Source of the DNA: Eutypella sp. D-1 | Taxonomy: Eukaryota > Ascomycota > Sordariomycetes > Xylariales > Diatrypaceae | DNA length: 64,000 nucleotides | Assembly: GCA_023313575.1 (NCBI GenBank) | Contig: JAJTTP010000001.1 | Span: 5,456,001-5,520,000, forward strand | Direction of reading: 5' to 3' | In this document: one piece after another, positions 37,901 through 50,794 of the stretch | How the letters are laid out: each line of letters starts with the position of its first letter | How positions within the stretch are numbered: position 1 is the stretch's first letter | Notes under the pieces: generated by a model | Told to the model about the DNA's origin: nothing | The model's input: only the letters and a program-made list of their open reading frames with translations | Databases searched by the model: none | Position numbers and translations under genes: made by a program

Positions 37901-40401
37901 GAGCTTCAAAGAGGACCACCCCGAGAATATTATTCAACTACTATACGTGACACCGGAGATGGTCAACAAGAGTATGGCCTTCACCAACGGGCTGAAAACC
38001 CTCTACCAAAAGAAGAAGCTTGCTCGTTTAGTCATTGATGAGGCGCATTGCGTCAGTCAATGGGGCCACGACTTCCGCCCCGACTACAAGGAACTTGGCT
38101 CTTTCCGGAGGCAGTTCCCCGGGGTCCCTGTGATGGCCCTGACAGCGACCGCGACCCAGAACGTCATTATGGACATAAAGCACAATCTCGGCATCGACCG
38201 TTGCGACGAATTCACCCAAAGTTTCAACCGGCCCAACCTGTATTACGAGGTTGTGAAGAAGGAGAAGGGCACCGTGGATGCCATCGCCGATCTTATCAAC
38301 ACGAAATACCCGGGGCGAACGGGGATCGTGTACACGCTTTCCAGGAAATCTGCCGAGAATATCGCCAAAAAGCTGCAAGAGCGCGGCATTGGCGCTCACC
38401 ATTACCACGCATCAATTGAACCACAGGAGAAGGCCCGCGTCCAGAGAGACTGGCAGAAGGGCAGAATCAAGGTTGTCGTAGCCACCATTGCGTTCGGCAT
38501 GGGGATAGACAAGCCAGATGTTCGCTTCGTCATCCATCACTCCATACCAAAAAGTCTGGAGGGATATTACCAGGAAACTGGCCGTGCTGGGCGAGATGGT
38601 GAGCCGTCCGAATGCTACCTATACTTCGGCTACGCAGACGTCACTCAGCTTCGGAAGATGATCTCGGACGGCGAAGGCAGTAAAGCGCAGAAGGAAAGGC
38701 AGAAAAACATGTTAAACGCCGTCACGGCTTTCTGCGATAACCAGAGCGACTGTCGCCGGGTCGAGATTCTGCGCTACTTTGGAGAGACTTTCGAGAAGGC
38801 AGATTGCCACGGCACATGCGACAACTGTAAAACCGGGGACACCTTCGAGAGCAAAGATTTCACCAAGTACGCCGTGGCGGTGCTCGAGACCGTGCGCTCG
38901 CGGTCCCAGCTTACTCTCGTCCAATGCACTGAGATCCTGATGGGGAAGAAGAGGAAGGACGAGGACCGCGAATCTGAGGAGTACTTCGGCATCGCCAAAG
39001 ACCTACCGAAACACGAAGTACACCGCATCATTGACAAGCTAGCCGCCCAGGATGCCCTAGAGGAAGCCAACATCATTAATGCATCGGTCGGGTTTGCCGT
39101 GCAATACTTCCGAGTAAGACAAGCCCGTGATGTTTCTTCCAAGTTAACCGAATACTGACCTGATTTTCTAGCTTGGGCGCAATGCGCATGGGTTCTTGGC
39201 TGGGCAGCAGAAGCTGTTCCTGACTACCCGAGTTAAGAGCGACGGTGGTCGGGGCGGTAAGACTTCGACGCAGACTCGCATCACCAAAGCGGCTGCGCCT
39301 ACGACAAAACGTGATACGCGCCGCAACCCGCCGTCCACGAATGTTTCTTCTCCTATTAGGGCTAAAAGCAAGAAAAAGAAGGGCAAGGCCACCGCGACTC
39401 TAGATGACGAGGAAAGCGACGAGGACTTCCGGACCGGCGGCCAGAGTCATGGGTATACCCTAGATGATTTTGTCGAAGCAGACGACGACGACGACGACTT
39501 CGAGTCGATGCCCGTCTCCAGGACCCACAGGCGTGCGCGGGAGCCGTTGGGCCCACCCATATCCCACGATGTCGCGATGGAAGACGCCAACATCAACGAC
39601 ATCCACCGCGACATCGCCGAGAGCTTCGCGGAGGCCGCGGGTGCGCTGCAGGAGGACCTGCTCAACAAGAAGGGGCTGCGGCAGCGCTGGTTCTCACAGC
39701 AGGACTTCCGCGAGATGGCGCTGCGGTGGACAGACACAGCGGCCAAGATGCGCTTCATCCCCGGCATCAGCGTCGATAAGGTCGATAAGTATGGCGCCAA
39801 GTTCCTGCCCCTCGTCAAGGACTTCAGCCGCCAGTACCAGGACATGATGGGCACTGCCCCGGCCCCGGGATTCGCACCACCACCTACCGCTGTCGCCGGG
39901 CCGTCGTCTAGCCAACATGTGGTAGATCTGGTGTCCGACAGCGAAAACGAGGAGGGCCCGGAGACGGACTACGATGACGGCGGCGTCGACGACGACGACA
40001 TAGCGGACGACGATCTCGAGGGCCAGACCTCGGGGTACTTCGGCGGCGGTGGTGTGGCACCGGCGCAGATGTCGGCGCAAGCACGCGCATTCCACGAACA
40101 GCTCGCGCGTCTCCAGGCTGCGGAGGCCGCGCAGCCGCCCTCCTCGCGCGGCCGCTCCAAGGCCCCCTCCTCCGGGTCCCGGTGGAGAGGCGGCGGCCGC
40201 GGCGGCAAGCGCTCCTACGCGCGCAGGACCTCCGGAGGAGCTGGTGGTGGCGTCAGGAAACGCGCGCCGGCTGCTGGCGGTTCTGGTGGTGGCGGTGCTG
40301 CGTCCGGCGGACCTTTTGGCAGCCGCGGGGGTGGGGCTGGTGCTTCTAGAGGCGGCAGAAGTGGGGGTAGTGGTACTGGTATTGGACTTATGAAGTATTA
40401 A
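34986..40401 (+). CDS. RecQ-family DNA helicase, Sgs1/BLM/QDE-3 type
   Basis: Exons 34986-39113 and 39172-40401 with a 58-bp intron (donor GTAAGA, acceptor TCTAG) give 1785 residues. The frame is open further upstream but the first ATG gives MTRNNLRDHLSWLLANIP, a natural start. Residues 1-880 are mostly disordered, Ser/Pro/Lys-rich with acidic patches and a coiled-coil stretch near 510-590. The helicase core has MPTGGGKSLCYQLP (Walker A, about 906), DEAHCVSQWGHDFRPDY (about 1018) and FGMGIDKPDV with QETGRAGRDG (motif VI). The RQC zinc region has CRRVEILRYFG and CHGTCDNC (about 1256-1281). An HRDC domain lies near 1518-1602 and an RGG/Gly-rich tail from about 1690. It unwinds recombination intermediates with Top3/Rmi1 in the nucleus; the Neurospora orthologue QDE-3 also acts in quelling. 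Confidence 0.96.
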
Positions 40402-41065
40402 CGACAAGGAGGGAAGGACGGGAGGGAGTCAGGAGGGGGGGAGAAAGAGAGGGATGAGACGGATGGATTGGTTTGACTTGGGTGTTGCGTGATGCGTGAT
40501 GCAGCAACTACAGCATAAGCGTACGTTTGATGGATGTTATACCAACCAGACTTACTTATTCGCCCTTGATCATTTACATGCACGCATGGCCGGGGCGTTC
40601 TCTCTCTACTTTTTTACCTATCTATACCTATACCTTTGTCTATGCCCACTTGCGCTTTTTACTCCTACTTTTTGGGGGGCTCTTGTCTTACCTCTTACCT
40701 ACCTGTACCTGTTAGCAACTTGCGCCCCCCCCCCCTTCCCCGCCACTTTAGTCCCAGCCCAGCAGCCATGACTGCTGGGGGTATCTCACGAAAGACACAT
40801 GCAGCAAACTGAACCGACGTCCCCGTTCTTCTTGGGCATCCGAATCATTCGGCTTGATTTATTTAGCTTGGGGCTTGGGGCTTTGGGGCCTGGGTCTTAC
40901 TTTAGAGCTTAGATTCGCCCGGCCATGTCTGTGGAGAGTTAGGTTAGAGAGACAGATAGATAGATACATACCCCTATATCCATGTCTAGCTATCTGCCTG
41001 CCTACCTACCTGCTACAGGATTCGTGCGTGGGAGTTGAGAATACTTGGATGGCCTTTTTGTGATG

Positions 41066-41100
41066 GTGTGTGTATGTGTGTGTATGTGTGTTTGTCTGTG
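41066..41100. repeat. TG-rich imperfect microsatellite
   Basis: GTGTGTGTATGTGTG-type alternating tract interrupted by TA and TT. Confidence 0.75.
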
Positions 41101-43068
41101 ATTCTAAGAACTGCAAACTGAACCCTTCCCCCCTCCCCCCCCCTTTCCCCCTTTTTTCTTCGCGCAACTGGGCCTGTGATGGGCTAGATCGGCCGTTGGA
41201 AACCCCCTCCCCCTCCCCATGTGGGTGGTCAGACCGGCGGCGCCTCCCGCCCCATGCCCTGTCCCGTATGTGCACCGCCACGGACAACCCCCTCCATTTT
41301 CAATTGAACGTCGGCCGATGGGGGAATAGATCTTCCAACGTGTCGCAATGGACTGTCCGAATTACGGGGGCTGAGCTGGGCTTACATCTCGTTTATTGCT
41401 CAGGCTCGCCACCCCCAAGCAAATCACAGCATCTGCTGCTTTGATGTTGGAATAGACAAAATGGGCTCATCTCTTCTCGGAGTATTTCCTCTATTGTCGG
41501 GGATCTAGATGGCCACAGCCGCAGCGAGGCTGGTCAAGCGACTGGGATATGGGGGGTGGGGGGAAGGGGGTGAAGCAGACTATTTTCAACAGTCTAGTAG
41601 GCCAGGCAAGCTATGTAGGTGAGGTCACATCGCAGCACTATAGAAGATAAGCAGCTGAGTAAATATAAATATCGCTAACGTCCTGCGTGATGTTCAGGCA
41701 GGAAAGGAGATTGACCGATAACGAAGCAAGCCGCAAAGCCTTTTATGCCAGATATCAGGTTATTATCCCCCTTCTTGTCTTCTGAATTACCTTACTTGTA
41801 GTTGAAAAGTGCCATGTCGCTCGACATATTGTAGCGTTGGCCACCCCGCGATCGCAGCCACGATTTCCTGGGGGTTGGCGGGACCAATAAATTCTGTGCT
41901 AAGCGTTCGACCAGCCATGTATGCACATCACTATCCCGCCTGCCTTAGCATGCAGTGCGGCATGTCTACCTCTGCTGCTTAACCGTCTCCGATGCATCTA
42001 TGGCTCATGCCAACCCTAAAACAGATGTGGCTGATATCATAGACGGTGTGCATCTAAATGTTGTGTTGCCGCTCATCCCGTCGACTAATGGGTGGGAACT
42101 AAATAACCAGGTTATCAGTGATGGTCATCAGTGTGTCAGCGTGATAGCGTTGGCTAGAAATCCAATCGCTCACTACCCAGCATGGAAGCTTCATAAGGAT
42201 CAGCATCTCTTAACAACCGGTAATTGTCGTCGTAAGCATTATATAACAGTCGAACTCTCGCGGAGAACACGCTAAAGTCCAGGGGGAGCAACCCCGGTCC
42301 CATCTTAAGGTTCTCACCATAACTAATGAGATAGGTATCTTTGGTCATTACGCACAGCTATTACTCAAGGGCAGATGTCATCCCTTTCCCCTTTATCATG
42401 AAGACAGGGATCTCCTCACTTTATGTCTCGTTTTGGAAACTAGTGTCCGGGGCGGTTTCCCCATTGCGGGTAGCTGACTAGCGCTAAATCGAAGCCTTAT
42501 CGGCCGAGTGCGTTATATTCTTATACTTAGGCGGCCTACCGCAGCGCCAAGTCTGCGCCGTAATTGCTGCTTTATGATCGGTCGCCTCCATTAACTATTG
42601 TTGCATCTTCTCGCCAGCTCTGTCAGCCTGCCTACGTTCTTGCGGTCAGTTGCCTATTTTAACCGTATCGTCAGGTATTACTGACGTCGTGCCACGGCGA
42701 GGTATCAAAAGTGATTAAACAGAGCACCTACAGCCTACTCCGTCCTCAGCGTTGCCATGTAGGATGGAGCAGGTAGGAACGGTGAGTGGTATTTATGCAT
42801 AGTCGTGACCAACCTTATCGGGTTCACTCTCCAAGGCCTGGACTGCCTAGAAGGACGTCAGATCATCTCATGATAAGCACGGATAGAAGTGATATCCCTG
42901 CCTACTGTGTTCAAGTCCAGTCCCTGTACCTGGTGTCCCGACGAACCCGACATCTTAGATCTTTAACTTATCCCTAGCTCTTGGGAACATGGGGTGTCCA
43001 GACCCCTGGGGCCACTAGGCCATTGGTCCTTATCGTAGAGTTGTTAGATGATGTTCTATGCACGGGGC

Positions 43069-43091
43069 GACGATTGGATATAACAATCGTC
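43069..43091. repeat. Hairpin: 8-bp inverted repeat with 7-nt loop
   Basis: GACGATTG and CAATCGTC are perfect complements around gatataa, with a weaker extension outward (ACGGG and CCTGT). No neighbouring gene explains it. Confidence 0.6.
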
Positions 43092-43865
43092 CCTGTACCT
43101 AGTAGACCGTAGTAGGCAGTGTGATGCTTAGTTCGGTTCACAAGAAACGGTCTATTTCATAAACTGGCCACCTTGACCGTTTTCTATTTATTATGTGGCG
43201 GCGCTAACGCGCAGAGCTGGCTGTTATATCACGCCCAGAAGAACAAGTTCAGCTACGAAGCAGGGGGGCCGGGTTCGGTGGTCTCAAGAGGTAGAAGTTG
43301 CGCATAGCATACCATCTTGTATGCGGCGGCCATAATCAGATATAATGCTGATTGGTACACAGAAAGGTGTGGTTGTACAATCGTAGCACCTAAGAAAAGG
43401 CTCCGGAAGATTCAGCTTACCTTTTGAACGAGGTCATGTTGTCTGGATTACAATACTTGATATAACACCCACTTAACGATTATCTACTCTGTTTCTTAGT
43501 TTTTCTCTATACTCGATGATCATAGAGGCCTCCTTCGTCATTGGGCAATCATCCTATTAGTTGTCTTGTAATTGCTTTTTCCTGTTTGGCCTACCTCGGC
43601 ACTGCGACACTCCGGTACCCTGGTTTTCCAGCCTACCGAACTTTCCTTTGCCTACGAAAGGCCTTAGAACGGCTGGCACTGCGTCTACTAGTCATATCTT
43701 GATGCGCAAACCTCATCATAAAAAGTCTTCATCCGAGCCCTAAACAGGTGTCTCACGATCACGCTCGGTTCAGTAAAACGTCGAAATCAGAGCATCGCGA
43801 CGCGTGTTCTTAGTCCTGGGGTATCACGGCGCGCCGAATTACGATCGATCTTCTCGTCAGGAAAT

Positions 43866-45645
43866 ATGGTGGTTGTGGGAGATACGGATCTCGACGAGAA
43901 CTATGTCATTAAGACACCTTACAATGGGACGGGGGACTCGGGTGGAGACCCCATGGAGGTCGATATGAACATATGGTACGAGGTACGGCTCAATCCTCGC
44001 TGAATTTCGGACGAGGCCCGGTTCTGACACAGACGACTCAGAGCGGTGATATCGCCTGGATGATCATGGCTACGGCGCTCGTACTCCTCATGATCCCCGG
44101 TGTTGGGTGAGTCTCCACCGTGGCCCACTGTGGAAGAGAAGCACCGTGCTGACGAAATTTGCTCAAGATTTTTCTACTCCGGTCTGGCCCGGAGGAAGTC
44201 GGCGCTGTCGCTCATCTGGCTCTCGGTCATGTCGGCGGCCGTGACGTGCTTCCAGTGGTTTTTCTGGGGGTACTCGCTGACGTTCTCTCACACGGCGGGG
44301 CCGTACATCGGGGACCTGGCCAACTTCGGGTTCCGCGGCGTGCTGGGCCGCCCGTCCGTCGGGTCCGCCCGGCTTCCCGACCTCCTCTTCGCCGTCTACC
44401 AGGGCATGTTCTCCGCCATTACCGTGGCGCTCGCGACCGGCGCCGTCGCTGAGCGTGGTCGTATGCTGCCCTGCGTTGTCTTCATGTTCGTCTGGGCCAC
44501 CGTCATATACGACCCTATCGCGTGCTGGACTTGGAACCCCTCCGGCTGGTCGAATAAAATGGGCGGGTTGGACTTTGCTGGCGGAACCCCAGTGCACATC
44601 GCGTCTGGCACAGCTGCGATGGCGTGTGAGTCTTTTACCCACTTCCGCGCGCATTCGTAATGTTCATAGCTCACATTTTGTCTCGAACGACTATAGACTC
44701 GATGATGCTCGGGAAACGACGAGGACATGGTACGCACGAGTTGAACTACAGACCTCACAATGTCACGCACATCGTCATTGGAACTGTATTTCTGTGGGTG
44801 GGTTGGTTCGGCTTCAACGCCGGCAGCGCGCTGTCGGCGAACCTGAGGGCTGTCATGGCCGCTGTCGTGACGAACCTCGCGGCCTGTGTAGGAGGTATCA
44901 CGTGGTGTGTTCTCGACTACAGGTTGGAGCGCAAGTGGTCGACAGTAGGGTTCTGCTCGGGCGTCGTGGCTGGATTGGTCTCGATAACTCCGGGCTCAGG
45001 TAAGTTGCATTGCATGTTGACACTAAAAAGAAATCACAACTGATTTTGGAATGAAAAGGCTACGTACCCGCCTGGGCCGCCATCCCCTACGGTGTCCTGG
45101 GAGCCGGGTTCGCCAACTACGCCACGAAACTCAAGTTCGTCCTTGGAGTCGACGACGCCCTGGACATTTTCGCCGTGCACGGCGTCGGAGGTCTTGTAGG
45201 AAACATCTGCACGGGCTTCTTCGCTTCGCGGAAGGTGGCACATTTGGACAACACGCAGGTCATCGACGGGGGCTGGATCGACCATAACTGGATCCAGGTG
45301 GCGTACCAGCTAGCAGATTCGGCTTGCGGAGGGGCGTACTCATTCACGGGCACGTGTCTAATCCTATTCCTACTCAACCTTATACCAGGGCTCAAGATCC
45401 GGGCGTCGGAGGACGCCGAGATCCTCGGCATCGACGACGCGGAGATTGGCGAGTTCGCCTACGACTACGTCGAGCTGACCCGCGAGGTCCTGAACGACGT
45501 CGAGGTCGACGCCGTGGAGCGCGAATTAGCAGCGAGCCGCTTCTCAGGCGACGCCCCCAGCACCCGTCCCTTCGACCATAAGCACAGCATACCCCTGGCA
45601 AACATGGGGACGTATCCCGGTCGGTCGTCTGTGCCTCGGTCGTAA
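43866..45645 (+). CDS. mep: Ammonium transporter (Mep/Amt family)
   Basis: Five exons, 43866-43982, 44033-44106, 44168-44625, 44697-44999 and 45059-45645, with introns of 50-71 bp; phases close to 512 residues. Two introns use AAG acceptors. The N-terminus is short and polar, then SGDIAWMIMATALVLLMIPG and GFFYSGLARRKSALS form the first membrane segments. YDPIACWTWNPSGW, HIASGTAAMAYS (first twin-His) and FAVHGVGGLVGNICTG (second twin-His) are diagnostic, and about eleven membrane spans are expected. The cytosolic tail after residue about 425 is rich in Asp/Glu and has the DAEIGEFAYDYVE motif common in fungal Mep tails. It imports NH4+ across the plasma membrane; such genes are usually under nitrogen repression. 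No GATA-factor site assignment was attempted. Confidence 0.94.
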
Positions 45646-46290
45646 TAAAAATCCCACGTGTTCTAGTTCAAAGTCTGCTTGGCCGAAATAAATATGTGTG
45701 CAACGATAATTAGGCGGAGTTTGGAATGCGATCTCTGAAGAATGGATATGTGAAAGAGAAACGTAGAAACATGAATCTCCTTGCGGGCATGGGGTACTGC
45801 TAGTAATGGACGATATATAACAACCGGGATTCGCTGCTCGACACTTACCCAACTACTCGACCGGCCCTGCATTGAATCTGCTAGGAATTGCGATGTAGAT
45901 TTTTGGGTTACTCAGTGATCGAAAATGGGTGGCTTAAATGATACGCTCACAATTATAGCTGGATACAAGTAAGAGTGGTAGGGATGTCGCTCGCCCACCG
46001 TGCCCGTCCAACCGGTCACAAATAGGGGTACACAACCCCGCATACTTTCTGTATATAAGCAGTGCACAATCAAAAGCCTTGGGGGAAACTCTCACCTTGA
46101 GCATATATGTATGGAATCTGACGGATATTTACACATATGTCTGGCAGCACTGGTTTTATTCTCATATTGGGTAACCCTAATAAACAAGTCCCATATCCTC
46201 CTACTATAATATTCACCCACCCTCATACATCATATCGACGAACTTGAATACCTATCCACCCTATTACCACCTACTTGACCTGGCTCAGCA
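45646..46290. other. Intergenic, no gene seen
   Basis: 645 bp between the ammonium transporter and the O-methyltransferase remnant. A+T-rich in parts. No coding content recognised. Confidence 0.5.
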
Positions 46291-47855
46291 ATGGCTTCCC
46301 CTGCCCCGACTCAACAGGAAGACGTCTCCATCGCCGTGCTCGCGGAGAAGATCTCGTCTTTCTGTTCGCAGATCTGCAAATACCTGGCCGCCAGCTCCCT
46401 GCCGGAGCCCACGCTGGCAGCGACGGCGGCGGGGAATGGGAGTAGCGTCCCGGAGACCCCTGAGTACGAGGCCCTCCGAGCACCCTTAAATGATGCGCTG
46501 CATGACCTGCTCCGGCTGGTTAACGGGCCGGTGAACGCGCTGAGGGAGCTCATCCTCTCGCATTACAACCTCGCGGCCCTGCAGATCGCCCTCGACAGGC
46601 GCTTCTTCGATCACGTTCCTCTGCCCGAGGCTAAGGCGCAGGGGCCACCGGCGACAATCGACCTAGCGAAGCCTAAATCTAGAGTCGTCAAGATCGCGCG
46701 AAAGGCCGGCATGGACGAAGACCGTACGGGGCGGGTCCTGCGGCTGCTGGCAACCCAGGAGGTCGAGACTGAGGTCAATGTCGGGAGCAGCTCTTTCGCG
46801 CACACGGCCAACTCAGCGTTCCTCGCCCAGAATATGGACTTCTACGCCATGGCCGAGATGCAGATGGACGACATGTTCAGAGTCGCGCTCGAGGCATCGG
46901 CCATGATCACCGGCTCCCCCTCGGGCTCGGATCCGTCCCAATCGGTCTTCCACCAGAGACATGGCACCTCCATGTACCCGTACTTCTAGCAGAGACCTGA
47001 AAAGGCGCGGCGCGGCGGTTCGCCCGGGCGATGAGCTGCTGGTCTCAGGGTAGGTCAGCCAGCCGGGTCCATTCTTTCTTGCCTAATTTTACGCACGCGC
47101 CTGTTCAAAAACGGGGCGAAATTTCTGATAATAACCTGACTTCATTTTTCTCTCAGTTAACCGACACGCCGACGAGCTGTACGGCTTTCCGTGGGAATCT
47201 CTCGGGAATGGGAGCGTGGTCGACATCGGCGGCGGGAACGGGCACACCTCCGTCGAGCTTGCGCGCGTAAGTTCTTTTTTCGTCCTTTTTTTAACAAAAG
47301 ATAAAAAGCCCCTTTCAAATCGGGATAGTTCTGTACCATTCCTCGTTGTGTCTGACTGAATTCTTTCGTCTAACGTGAAAAACCCAGATGTTTCCCTCGC
47401 TCGAGTTCGTCGTGCAGGACATCTCGCCCCACATGCTGTCCGAGACGGATCGGGACGTCGAAGGGCGGGTGACGTTCCAGCAGCACGACTTCTTCGACCC
47501 GCAGCCCGCGCGTAGCGCGTCCGCGTTCGTCATTCGCCAATGTCTACACAACTACGACGACCGGGGCGCGGCCAGGATAGTCCGGGCGGTGGTCCCGGCC
47601 CTGGAGCGGTGCGCTCGCGGGACGCCGCTGCTCATCAGCGACATAGTCCTGCCTGACACTGGCACGATTTCCCGGTCCCAGGAGCATCATCTTAGGCAGA
47701 TCGACTGTTGCATGATGGTTCTGCAGGGTGCCAAGGAGAGGAGCAAGGGAGAGTTCAACAAGGTAATCAAAGAGGCGGACGAGCGCTTGGAGATTATAAG
47801 CGTGCATGGAAATCCAGTGGGGTTTGGCTTAATTGAGGTTCATCTGAATAGATAA
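46291..47855 (+). pseudogene. O-methyltransferase with a nonsense codon and a frameshift
   Basis: Segments 46291-47049, 47157-47266 and 47388-47855 (introns with donors GTAGGT and GTAAGT, acceptors CTCAG and CCCAG) together read as a fungal class-I O-methyltransferase. The dimerisation helix has YNLAALQIALDRRFFDHVPL. RTGRVLRLLATQEV is the winged helix. VVDIGGGNGHTSVELA binds SAM. RQCLHNYDD and SRSQEHHLRQIDCCMM come from the catalytic region. Inside the first segment a TAG (46987-46989) follows HGTSMYPYF, and 10-30 bases later the frame shifts by +2 (or -1) in the repeat ggcgcggcgcggcgg before RFARAMSCWSQ. No splice pair removes both without deleting conserved residues. The enzyme would have methylated a hydroxyl on a small aromatic metabolite. 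An assembly error is the alternative, though two separate lesions make this less likely. Confidence 0.8.
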
Positions 47856-48288
47856 GAGGGATTTATGCCCAGAATTTATCTTTGTTGATTGATGTCAATC
47901 TGGTATATTCAAATATGCGGTCACACATGCTGCTAGACCTCGTCGGTCAGTCCCAAGATTGGTTATTATTATGTGCCTAGCCACCTGCCTGGTAGACCAC
48001 TTATTCATCCCGTTTATTTTCTTTTACCAAAGAGTGAGCAAGCGTCACCCACATTGAATAAAAGGTTTACCCTTTCCTTCAAATTACAATAATAATAAAA
48101 TCCTCCAAACTAGCATCTAAGCTAGCTGGCTATAGAAAAAGGGTATGGCTGCAGGTCATACTGGGTCGCATAGGATGCGATCATGATAACTTATTTCCTA
48201 TGGTGAAAAAAAACAACTTCAAACGTAATATAGTCCTGGATAGGGACCAGGTTGTTCAGTATCTCCGAACCTCGACAATCCCTACATA
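47856..48288. other. Convergent intergenic region
   Basis: 433 bp between the methyltransferase remnant and the acyltransferase stop. A+T-rich, nothing recognised. Confidence 0.5.
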
Positions 48289-49990
48289 TCAGCTGCAATT
48301 CTCCACCTTAACAGCATATTCCTTCACTAGCTCGCTCTCAATCACCCCCCACAGTCCCTTGACCCGATTTCCGCCGAGCCAGTAGTTGCCCCGGGCATCC
48401 TTGCCGAAGATCTGGAACCCCTCGGCGAAGCTGAAAGGCGCCTCGACGCATTGGACGTAACATGGCACGCACCGCCCTGGCGATTTGTTATCTGCCACGG
48501 ATCGCGCACTGGCCAGGTTGAACTCGAAATGTCTCGCCTTGGTCCAGTTCGAGAATGTGACCAAGTGGCTGGAACTGTCGCCGAAAAACGGGGGCGCGCC
48601 GCTCGACGACGACCTAACCAGCGCCGCGTAGGCCTCGACGTGGCCCCGCTGCCCCTGCTCCGCAATTGACCGCCGGAAGTGCGCCGCCACGTGCCCCAGC
48701 GGCCGCGTCAGGATTTCCCGCGCTGGCAGGATAAAGTTGATGTACCCCGTGCAGTTGGAGAAGTACCGGCTTCCCGGCGGGAACAAGTCGTTCTCTAGTG
48801 CGGACCGCATCGAGAAGGCGTTCTGTATTACGACCTGTCAAGATGAGGGTTAGCAGGCAGTTTGCATCGAGTCAGGTGGTGATCACGACAACGCGTGCGT
48901 GGTAACAATTGTGAACCGTGCCCTCCGTCATACCATTTCCGTCGGAAGTGCTTGGAAAAAGCACATTTCTCAGTCAACTTACATTTCTCTCTGACTCCGA
49001 CGGAAAATGTATAATCGCTAGGCGAAGCCACCAGGCGGCGAGAACATCCCCCTCGCTGACCCACGTCTTCTCCTGACCTTCAGCAGCGAGGTCCTCCGCG
49101 GCCTCGGCGCGCAGTTTCTCCACTAACGCGGCTGGGATGCAGACCATCCGGTTCTCCTTGGCCCGCAGCGTCATGTCGGCGACGTTTCTGAGTCCGTACA
49201 TCACAAGTTGGGACGTCGTCATGAGCTTATCCGCGAGCGCGTGCGGCCGGGTAGGATGCGTACCGAGCTCGCCCAGAACCTCACGATCGAAGCCGAAGGG
49301 TGGGACGATGTCGTCCTCTCTTCCCTCTAGCACCAAAGTCCATGCGTCAAGCATTACCTTCATCCCCATGGCGTCGAATAGCGAGTGCGGCCAATAAACG
49401 CTCACCACGGTCTTGTCCCTGAACGAGATGACATGGACGCACAGCTGCGGCCGGTCTGCGTACAGGTAATCATCCATGCTGCGTGGGCTATCAGGTCCGC
49501 GGAAGACGTCTGCCAGCGCCGCCGGGTCGGCTACGAGCGCCGGTTGGTCCTTAGGCTCCGGTAGGAGGGGTGCTACCACTGGGTGATCTGCAGCCACCAT
49601 GTCGTGCCTCGTGTGAGTGTACCCAACAGCCGGGCGCTCTTTCCCGAATTCTACAGGAATGTGATGCTCAAAGTCACCTTGGGCCTAGAAGGATGTAACG
49701 CTGCGTTAGAGATGTCCCAGGAAACAAGTAGCATTTAGTAGATTCTAACTATGCAAGGATGGGTGGTATCTCACGTTCTTTCTCAGCCTAGCACCCAGCT
49801 TTCGGAAGCCCTCGCGATCGACGAGGCGCTCGAGGGACACCCGAAGATTATCCACATCTAGGGCAGCGTCAAATATATATAAGGGGTTCATGACAAAATT
49901 CCTGTTGATCAAGGAGTCGTCGAGGAATTTCAGGCCGACCACCGTGTCCGTAGGCACGCGGGCCGGTGCGGTCTGCCGCTGCCAGAACAT
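48289..49990 (-). CDS. BAHD-like acyltransferase (transferase family, PF02458 type)
   Basis: Three exons, 49990-49775, 49684-48983 and 48834-48289, with introns of 90 and 148 bp, all phase 0, giving 487 residues. The N-terminal half has LDVDNLRVSLERLVDREGFRKL, the usual first helix of this fungal family. The catalytic motif HxxxD is present as HSLFD (residues 172-176) in YWPHSLFDAMGM. The C-terminal half has NCTGYINFILPAREI and VTFSNWTKARHFEFN, which replaces the plant DFGWG element. Members move an acyl group from acyl-CoA to an alcohol or amine of a secondary metabolite (Tri101 is a distant relative). It converges with the broken methyltransferase; both are tailoring-type enzymes. Acceptor and donor are unknown. 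Start chosen at the only ATG before the first conserved helix. Confidence 0.88.
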
Positions 49991-50794
49991 GGTGCTGCTG
50001 CTCCGACTGGGAATACTGCTTACAGCACTTGGGCGCCCTTGGATTCTGATAAATAAGAAGGCTGAAGAGATGCCAAATCGGATTCGCTGACGAAATCCTC
50101 ATGAATGCTGACCTGCAGTAGATACACCACGCATACCTGGTAAAGTATCCGGCGGCCTGGCTCGGTTTACCGGGATTTCACTTCGTCTCATCAGACTCAC
50201 CAGGATGAGGAAATGCAAAGAGTCAATGCGACGGCAGAAGCCGACGAGGAACATAAGCGACTGTATGATCTCTCCGTATTTGGCGGCCGCTTGGAGTACC
50301 AAGGACAGAACCCTATCAACGAAATCCATGGGCCCCTGGCGCCAAGCACATGGTTCTCACCTCTGATTCGTTTACTGGCTGAGTGCTAGTCGGAGACTGT
50401 AAGATAGAGAGATTGGCATACAGCGATACCTGCAACACCGGTAAGTGCCATCATTATTCTCGAGCCGAGATCAGAAAACAAGAGTATCGATGCCTTCTCG
50501 CCAATGGAGGTGGCGAAGAGTAAATTCCAGGGGTTCCCAGAAGCAGTTTACATGGCCTTTGGAGTTGCTTCATGTCCCTTCCCTACAATGCATAGCCAGG
50601 TATAGGAAACGGTAGATTTTCTGGCAACCCCCTATTGCTCTCCTACGACCCTCACCCTTTCGTGCCGTATGACGATTAGCGAGACTTTCTTTCATATTTA
50701 TATGTCGCGGAATGCTTGCTCTTGAATCACCAACAGCTTCCCTTTGCAGTCTTACCGAAGCTGCCTTCAGTGAACGAAGGCTAGTCGCAGCATC
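49991..50794. other. Divergent promoter region (acyltransferase / rhodopsin-like protein)
   Basis: 804 bp. Short frames occur on both strands but none has recognisable content. It presumably holds both promoters. Confidence 0.45.

Larger units (their letters stand above)
40402..43865. other. Gene-poor stretch, about 3.5 kb
   Basis: No supportable coding sequence. The left part has simple repeats (TG-rich at 41066-41100, C-runs near 40726 and 41136). The right part (41.6-43.8 kb) has only short frames and a small hairpin at 43069-43091. No transposon protein motif could be read. It separates the housekeeping block from the accessory block. Confidence 0.55.

Noticed and set aside
46930..46989. 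An intron ending at ttctag to rescue the O-methyltransferase
   Set aside because: It would delete the conserved FHQRHGTSMYPYF block and would not repair the second frame change.
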